Source of the DNA: Flectonema sp. DT1601
Lineage: Eukaryota; Euglenozoa; Diplonemea; Diplonemida; Diplonemidae
DNA: 64,000 nt
Direction of reading: 5' to 3'
Assembly (NCBI GenBank): GCA_964019425.1
Contig: OZ025787.1
Span: forward strand, 682,001-746,000
In this document: piece by piece, positions 62,301-64,000 of the stretch
Numbering within the stretch: position 1 is the first letter of the stretch
Layout: each line of letters starts with the position of its first letter
Made by a program: the position numbers and the translations under genes
The notes under the pieces: model-generated
The model's database searches: none
What the model was told of the DNA's origin: nothing
What the model saw: only the letters and a program-made list of their open reading frames with translations

Positions 62301-64000
62301 CTGCTCCGCAATCACAACAGGCTTCAGTTGCGATGTACGTTTTTCGATTAGATTCTTCTAATCCTTCAATAAAACATTGATTATTATCTAAATAGTAATA
62401 ACAATCATCACCGTGAATATCCTTCCAAGGTTCGTCTCCATCTCTTAAGTCAGAACATGGAACGTATTTGGGTTTCGTAACAATGAAACCTCCGCAGACG
62501 AATGAATCTGTTTCCGTATATAAATTAGATTCAAATTCGAAAGAGAATGATTTATTGAATGAGAAGACAACAAACGATAAATCAGAAATATATCCATATT
62601 TTGGAAGTATTAAAACATCAGTACCTTCAGTAGAAAAACTATACTCATCCACGGCGTATGAAAACGGCGCGACCGTTCCCATCTTTTTGACGATGTTTTG
62701 TTCGTCAAAAACAGTCGACGGATTGAATTCTAAGAATTGACGATAAGCGACAATTGGATTACTTCCATCAAATGAGAAAGTAATTTCTTCAACAAACCAC
62801 GGCCCACCAACAGCTTTAATTGTGAAACTTGTAATCTCATTTGGGTTATCAACACTCAAGTATGAAACTCCTTCTCCGATATTTGATTCGCAATCTGATG
62901 ATGACCACGATTGTTGAGATATTACTTTACCGCGGAAAAGTGTAGTCAAATCAAAAGTAGAAAACGGACTGACAGTTGTGGCGTAGAATCTCAGGTTACT
63001 TACAGGTGCACTAATCGGACCAAAAGTAAACTGAACAGTCTCACCGTCAGCTATCAACAACGAAAGGGTTCCCGTTGCTTCAGATGCTTCAATCCTACAG
63101 CTACTGACGAAGATCTTCCCACCATCAACAGGCTCTTCAACATTAGAACCCGATGCGAGTTCTTGCCCTTCTTCGTAAGAAGTAAAAACAACAGTTTGAA
63201 GACCCGAAGGTCTTAAAACTGTATCATCAAAGGTATAGTACATCTCACTGAGCACAACTGTTTCTGTTGACTCCAATGTAAAGTAAGTAATTCCAACGGA
63301 TATGTAAAGTTCTGCACAATAAAAGCCTCCAGAACTTCCACAAGTACTAAGAAGATCTATTTGGTGGACTACTGTTTCAGAATCATCACTGTAAGCAGTT
63401 AGTGTCACAAAGGACTCAACTGTGCTCACTAGAACGATGAAAAGCTCTTTGATGGAAATAAAATTAAACGACACCCCTGAAACTATTGTTGGAGGCAATT
63501 CCCAACCAAATAAATTATCGAAAACAGCAACAACATTCTGAGGAACTCCAACTTTACCAACAGAGAATATCATGTGACTGTTATAAAAGTCTTTTGGATC
63601 AAAGCTACCCACTTCAGTAAATAATAATCGTTGAATTCCATTAGAAACTACCGAGGGAACGGTAAACGAGTATTTCAAACTATCAACAAATACAGTACCT
63701 GACTCCACAGACATTGTTAACCAGGTGATGTCATCAGTTAGATATGCGTAGTAAAACAAGTTGGGGGCCCACTTGGCTTGATGAAGAACAAAGTTTTCAT
63801 TATTCACTATAACTGTTGCTGGTGATGTGCTTGTGAAGATTACTCGCAGATTCAGTACAGTCAGATATGAAAAGCAGATGTCGTACTCTTCCTCACCTCC
63901 GAGTTTCCACTTACCATCTAAAATAACCCCACCTGATGAGGCTATTGCAAACTGATTAATGTAGTCGGAGTTGAAATTATTTGGAGGCGGGCCGTCAGGC
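1620..64000 (-). CDS. Giant multidomain surface protein with TRP-like membrane domain (5' end missing)
   Basis: Join on the minus strand: >64000-61408, 61331-6672, 6565-5186, 5072-1620. The parts encode 864, 18,220, 460 and 1,150 codons, at least 20,694 residues. The frame is open at base 64000, so the start codon and any signal peptide lie outside the window. Methionines near 63807, 61238, 6610 and 5060 are not real starts, because the frames run on upstream to the edge or to splice acceptors. Domain order is: about 70 beta-rich repeats, a cysteine-module mosaic, EGF/laminin modules with probable propellers, a TIG/filamin-like stalk, a cysteine-rich juxtamembrane domain, a multi-pass TRP-like module with a B-box in a loop, an EF-hand and a Ser/Pro tail ending SPVPVD. 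This resembles the giant EGF/TIG/TRP-like membrane proteins known from protists. A role in surface adhesion, ligand or force sensing is inferred. Unity of the gene rests on splice signals and domain continuity, not transcripts. Confidence 0.88.
2395..2430 (-). other. EF-hand calcium-binding loop
   Basis: DKDGDGNMSCQE is a canonical 12-residue EF loop: acidic D1, D3 and D5, G6, and E12. It follows the last helix after EVLKEIYAVV and precedes RDYAILKW, so a helix-loop-helix is credible. Only one EF-hand is seen. It suggests calcium feedback on the membrane module. Confidence 0.85.
3160..3315 (-). other. B-box-type zinc finger in the membrane-module loop
   Basis: The ligand pattern is CDLCNKDFAVWYCAHHDKFY, then CEAC, then HSHGEAANH. 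It fits the B-box (C-x2-C...C...C-x2-C...H...H), with all ligands apparently present. B-boxes are intracellular protein-interaction modules in known proteins. Its presence puts this loop in the cytosol and suggests a signalling partner there. Confidence 0.75.
5073..5185 (-). other. Intron 3 (113 nt, phase 0), splits transmembrane helix 2
   Basis: The donor is GCG TGG ATG CTG|GTATGTGAG and the acceptor is TTCCAACAG|GCT CCA GTT. They join YNKFNAWML to APVCVIVVPGVILAL, which makes a continuous hydrophobic helix across the junction. A CTGAC branch-point-like sequence lies about 30 nt before the acceptor. Read-through would give about 42 foreign codons and then stop just inside the next exon. Confidence 0.9.
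5495..6565 (-). other. Juxtamembrane beta domain and cysteine-rich domain
   Basis: The first part continues filamin-like strands (YIVQVLDFAGNVLKGSEVE). The second (5495-5960) is cysteine-rich: CGECEAGLQCNGGT, NKAGYWREP, ECEAGC and CNEGHTGPFCSLC. GYWR followed by GHxGPxCxxC directly before the first helix is the usual layout in protist proteins with this TRP-like membrane domain. It is therefore the family-specific neck of the receptor. Confidence 0.65.
6566..6671 (-). other. Intron 2 (106 nt, phase 0)
   Basis: The donor is TAC GGA GGA|GTATGT and the preferred acceptor is GTGCAG|TTG GAT. They join DSFYGG to LDQLLDIVIF in phase 0, like the other two introns. The unspliced frame stops 12 codons past the donor. 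A second AG (AACAG, exon would start at 6596) lies 31 nt upstream but would shift the frame with this donor. The donor is therefore firmer than the acceptor. Confidence 0.75.
6672..10905 (-). other. TIG/IPT and filamin-like stalk
   Basis: TIG-like cores are VTPTF...VVELTGYGF (about 10.85 kb), GPSFSDVVITVSGSGF with CRINGVES (10.35 kb), PLTIKGWEF (9.3 kb) and PSFGQN...HLIIYGDYL (7.55 kb). Filamin-like cores carry TQPVFKLMDRAGNTI (9.7 kb), TTQPSFIMLDISDNPV (8.1 kb) and VVIITIKDVVGNDLL (7.05 kb), and an ENGTATYSFIPF strand lies at 9.9 kb. This is an immunoglobulin-like stalk that holds the ligand-binding parts away from the membrane. Intron 2 falls just after its last cysteine cluster (CAGPCTNRDNC). 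Confidence 0.65.
10905..12480 (-). other. Second propeller-like region
   Basis: Repeated short strand blocks such as GKYIYYIVNGS, FLAIVGVNHLKEFII, SIYGLILFIRI, VDESLGNLYLSIGT, and FIAVSNEEYGVAILVA are spaced at about 50-60 residues, as in beta-propeller blades. The region lies between an EGF rod and TIG domains, where propellers commonly sit. No family-specific motif was seen. Confidence 0.4.
12495..13375 (-). other. EGF/laminin-type cysteine array
   Basis: About seven modules carry repeated CxxGxxGxxC cores: CPEGFFGLFCERECSC, WAGENCDVCYRGKSGPSC, CDICKDGFYGDTC, CDRRYWGPNCIDECRC and CDIGWAGSQC. Alternating EGF and laminin-EGF spacing gives a stiff rod in known proteins. It sits between the DNRLRE-like domain and the second propeller-like region. 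Confidence 0.75.
13715..14385 (-). other. DNRLRE-like beta-sandwich
   Basis: The order of elements is IHFEVFEATG, then VALYHLQGE, LIWTKITEYT, KRILDVTSFF, LTVTLALREV and finally YTPRLTIRM. It follows the DNRLRE/CBM96-like plan (V.LY......W.E......W...DVT..V....L.L......RPxLxI). In bacteria and archaea these domains occur on carbohydrate-active surface proteins. A CENCKPGYYGHKC laminin-type EGF (14400-14560) comes just before it in the protein. Confidence 0.45.
14900..16800 (-). other. Probable beta-propeller with preceding beta-sandwich
   Basis: About six segments carry a hydrophobic readout strand preceded by a short turn: VGSLLYFLATTD, RWLLMMAEEKLD, DFVYFYYGNGKIGMQLYSW, NKLIMPLGDD and GLFTVMHRSGI. 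KTTD and similar phrases recall bacterial LYFxAxDGxxGxELWKTD blades. At 16.75-17.05 kb a segment reading VVTVDITDFINSF and NAELILERD looks like a DNRLRE-type beta-sandwich. Both calls are by eye. Confidence 0.4.
17640..18335 (-). other. EGF-like modules, second cluster
   Basis: The repeating core is CNGHGLC/CHGNGLC/CNGRGEC followed by CxCxPGYxxxxC. Examples are CCHGNGLCCAG, CKPGFTGQEC, PCNGRGECI, CYPGYSSSDC and CCNGHGLCDA. These are tenascin/EGF-2-type modules common in protist adhesion proteins. Confidence 0.65.
18340..21690 (-). other. Middle ectodomain, mostly unrecognised, with one EGF cluster
   Basis: Positions 20190-20580 hold EGF-like modules (CPDTCSGIG, CQCDPGFGG, CDCLGEWTGRTCDIC). 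On either side are long beta-rich, cysteine-poor stretches that I cannot assign. One of them includes VRVDLVIGFRFDISAPSLN at about 21.55 kb. A proline-rich piece (PPTPSPVSC) lies near 19.93 kb. The frame is open throughout and codon use matches the flanks. Confidence 0.45.
21690..22890 (-). other. Three apple-like CxxA/GC repeats
   Basis: Three segments share a core of (I/V)TSEExC..A.........Y..(P/F)..C. They lie near 22.8 kb (ITVTSEEQCRAYGTKHGK), 22.2 kb (ITITKSEECKKALCQTSD, then DYPRGCIASY) and 21.85 kb (VTSEAECRHAVCLLKGYS). This resembles an unassigned repeat frequent in dinoflagellate, haptophyte and oomycete surface proteins. The function is unknown. Confidence 0.45.
22916..22962 (-). 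other. Pro-Thr hinge
   Basis: This is a short low-complexity linker, PPTPVPTPAPTPGP. It separates the N-terminal cysteine mosaic from a set of apple-like repeats. Such hinges are typically extended and often glycosylated. Confidence 0.75.
23485..24700 (-). other. Three cysteine repeats flanking an inserted domain
   Basis: Three repeats have the form (D/N)C.G........LC...C.S.G..C followed by C..(F/Y).......CC. Their cores are LCQDACDSFGLTC, LCPSECKSAGYYC and LCTEECLSAGESC. The inserted beta domain (23785-24345) sits between the middle C-S-x-G-x-x-C part and its closing C..Y...CC, which suggests a domain captured inside a repeat. Confidence 0.55.
23785..24345 (-). other. Domain resembling a Bacteroidetes surface-protein module
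   Basis: The run has the order (Q)IVMAKEDL..AG.....ITSIGFYVTNL, then NYTITIGWTS, then FVTTTI, WTELELYSPVRWDGNLNLIV, and C.NRDTS. This is the layout of a beta-sandwich I know from type IX-secreted and other extracellular proteins of Bacteroidetes, whose members read ITSLxFxVTN, FTIKIGxTS, and WDGxSNLIVEVCF. It is unusual in a eukaryotic receptor and may be an old transfer. The match is by recollection and needs a profile search. Confidence 0.55.
25560..25765 (-). other. PAN/apple-like domain
   Basis: The order GRIAECLDYCQMDGGCVAFEVD followed by LSCTIYNN fits the apple core (C..C....C.aF......C.(l/i)y). In known proteins apple domains bind sugars or proteins. The outer disulfide is less clear, so the assignment is moderate. 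Confidence 0.5.
25905..26262 (-). other. Two C-x-C...NDRCLxGxCxG repeats
   Basis: Two copies share the layout C......C......G.C......(D/S)N..CDD......NDRCL.G.C(I/V)G. The closing phrases are TANDRCLSGECIG and TKNDRCLFGLCVG. The motif occurs in many protist extracellular proteins, and I know of no assigned function. Confidence 0.55.
26265..26725 (-). other. Ephrin-receptor-like (GCC2/GCC3) cysteine repeats
   Basis: Four short repeats of the form C.xC(P)xGxxSxxx......D..CxxVxC are present: CESCPEGTFSN, CTTCPPGEISEG, CTPCPSGTTSPGG and CVNCLSHQTSNPG. These match the tyrosine-kinase ephrin-receptor-like repeat that is common in large protist surface proteins. A Ser/Thr-rich spacer of about 150 residues (26750-27190) separates them from the EGF modules. 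Confidence 0.65.
27190..27665 (-). other. Three EGF-like modules, calcium-binding type
   Basis: Three consecutive modules begin LDECNSD, VDECEHT and LDECVTF, each with a ..C.D..C.D......G.(W/F)(Y/Q)C.CP core. The leading D-E-C is typical of calcium-binding EGF domains, although the usual hydroxylated Asn position is not clear. The third ends EGFTGIGRRSKAAC. Confidence 0.65.
27975..28085 (-). other. Lin-12/Notch-type repeat (LNR)
   Basis: HLSNGICDWNLRF followed by DPNYDGQDC is the usual LNR ending (CD......YDGxDC). In known proteins this small calcium-binding fold is held by three disulfides. It sits in a cysteine-rich linker (27690-28240: CSVDNSCELC, CKGCSSNCLSCW, CRLCYEDC) directly after the beta-repeat region. 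Confidence 0.6.
28300..37686 (-). repeat. Diverged super-repeats C-terminal to the array
   Basis: About 20 beta domains keep the YSFDG-type closing signature but are more degenerate than those upstream. Only one full cysteine module remains, at 32985-33170. At the expected site near 35.5 kb only a remnant (CSSQSSRPIAWC) is seen. The final domain closes with VDDLGFCMDGCDIFPT before the cysteine-rich mosaic begins. Confidence 0.8.
32985..33170 (-). other. Cysteine module, last diverged copy
   Basis: The layout is CINL..AWVDSVGRTCLTY...C...TAAEACCECSGG...GYC. It is about 4.84 kb, or two periods, from the nearest array module (37828), so one intermediate module has been lost. Confidence 0.7.
37687..54846 (-). 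repeat. Homogenised tandem array: seven super-repeat units (6 x 2454 bp, 1 x 2436 bp)
   Basis: Units start at 37687, 40141, 42595, 45049, 47503, 49957 and 52411 (plus-strand order). The first six are 2,454 bp (818 codons) and have identical translations. I found no base difference in the stretches I compared. The seventh is 2,436 bp and diverges from about 54463, with an unrelated-looking patch at 54580-54773. A further partial copy runs from 54847 to about 55030. Each unit holds five beta domains (about 160, 145, 165, 145 and 205 residues) and one cysteine module. The array is visibly richer in G and C than the coding sequence on either side. Both ends fall inside a domain, near the LDFN strand, not at a domain border. 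Confidence 0.95.
54847..55030 (-). repeat. Partial eighth copy at the array edge
   Basis: This stretch matches the array unit almost exactly from the KLDFN strand into the cysteine module. It has a few base changes (for example GATACC for GACACC near 54946, and a change giving TATDVYC for TAPDVYC). Identity then drops sharply after about 55030 into AT-rich diverged sequence with the same protein layout. It looks like the end of a conversion or duplication tract. Confidence 0.85.
54985..55175 (-). other. Cysteine module spanning the array edge
   Basis: The C-terminal half (ACCACNAGTATDVYC) is nearly identical in DNA to the array units. The N-terminal half (TCSDL...WEDIRGENCNSY) is in the diverged AT-rich style. 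The module therefore records the homogenisation boundary in its own middle. Confidence 0.75.
57412..57600 (-). other. Cysteine module, diverged copy 3
   Basis: The layout is TCTDL...DWVDSSGNDCHWY...C...IATEVCCDCGGG...VFC. It lies about 2.4 kb from its neighbours on both sides and has the same position within the five-domain unit. Confidence 0.7.
59808..59995 (-). other. Cysteine module, diverged copy 2
   Basis: It has the same layout as the copy at 62278: ECSDL...TWVDSVGMNCDMY...C...TASEACCSCNGG...VYC. It lies about 2.47 kb further along the gene, which sets the super-repeat period outside the homogenised array. Confidence 0.7.
61332..61407 (-). other. Intron 1 (76 nt, phase 0)
   Basis: The donor is GAG CGG|GTATGG and the acceptor is TTAAATAG|GAT AAC. 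Splicing joins VTVNLIER to DNDVFDGPNYAYTLQANG. This restores a beta repeat whose other copies have the same layout (SETITLFESGLNSKYAHTW, then FDKL, then VDDVFYSFDG). Without splicing the frame ends within about 20 codons in poly-lysine. The sense strand carries a run of 22 A (61354-61375) instead of a pyrimidine tract. CTACTTAAAT just before the acceptor may hold the branch point. Confidence 0.9.
62278..62470 (-). other. Cysteine module, diverged copy 1
   Basis: The pattern is CSDL...W.DIHGDDCYYY...C...ATEACCDCGAG...VYC, about 63 residues with seven or eight cysteines. The C-D-x-W-x-D-x-x-G-x-x-C...ACCxCGGG layout is one I know from secreted proteins of diatoms and other algae. It is inserted in the fifth domain of the super-repeat, just before the final YVDNMVYNF strand. 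Confidence 0.7.

Larger units (their letters stand above)
28300..64000 (-). repeat. Ectodomain of about 70 beta-rich repeats in five-domain super-repeats
   Basis: The translation is a run of domains of about 145-200 residues. Each opens with an (L/I)xFxxL-type strand, has a central FSFxxVxxFRVTI-type strand pair, often a PC...(F/Y)C cysteine pair, and closes with FDxVxI...IYVDDVxFSFDGxxVxPxG. Five domains make a super-repeat of about 818 residues, the fifth being longer because of a cysteine module. The start and end signatures recall jelly-roll sugar-binding domains of bacterial extracellular proteins (FDxL...IDDLxFS). That similarity is judged by eye, and carbohydrate binding is inferred. 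Outside the homogenised array, units keep order and length but have diverged strongly. Confidence 0.85.
55031..64000 (-). repeat. Diverged super-repeats N-terminal to the array
   Basis: There are about 3.7 super-repeats with the same five-domain order as the array but low residue identity and AT-rich codons. Cysteine modules recur about every 2.4-2.5 kb. The stretch is interrupted only by intron 1. The last visible codons before the right edge (PDGPPPNNFNSDYINQF) match the start of a standard repeat, so the repeat region continues beyond the window. Confidence 0.85.

Overview
The window is eukaryotic and is almost entirely one gene on the minus strand. Spliceosomal introns, EGF, Notch-repeat, B-box and EF-hand modules, and the absence of operon-like gene packing point to a single-celled eukaryote (protist or alga). 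The standard genetic code fits, since about 20,700 codons are read with TAA, TAG and TGA used only as stops. I cannot name the species.

The gene enters from the right edge, where its 5' end is missing, and ends at a TAG at 1620-1622. Three large open frames and the end of a fourth join through three short introns (61332-61407, 6566-6671, 5073-5185). All three are phase 0 with GTATG donors and AG acceptors. The exons are >64000-61408, 61331-6672, 6565-5186 and 5072-1620. Together they encode at least 20,694 residues. The second of these is a single coding exon of 54,660 nt.

In protein order: (1) about 36 kb (64000 to about 28300) of beta-rich domains of 145-200 residues, each ending in a signature like IYVDDVxFSFDG, grouped five at a time into super-repeats of about 818 residues with one cysteine module each. 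Seven super-repeats (37687-54846) form a homogenised DNA tandem array. (2) About 28300-17600: a mosaic of Notch-type repeat, EGF, ephrin-receptor-like, apple-like and other cysteine modules, including one domain resembling a Bacteroidetes surface-protein domain. (3) About 17600-10900: EGF/laminin-type modules and probable beta-propellers. (4) About 10900-6672: TIG/IPT and filamin-like stalk domains. (5) 6565-1620: a membrane-proximal cysteine domain, a TRP-like multi-pass membrane module whose large loop carries a B-box zinc finger, an EF-hand, and a Ser/Pro-rich tail.

The architecture is that of a giant cell-surface receptor or adhesion protein with a probably sugar- or ligand-binding ectodomain coupled to a calcium-responsive channel-like membrane domain. 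That function is inference. Positions 1-1619 hold the 3' UTR, homopolymer tracts, AT-rich sequence and at most one doubtful exon. No RNA gene, transposon, virus-like element or CRISPR array was recognised.
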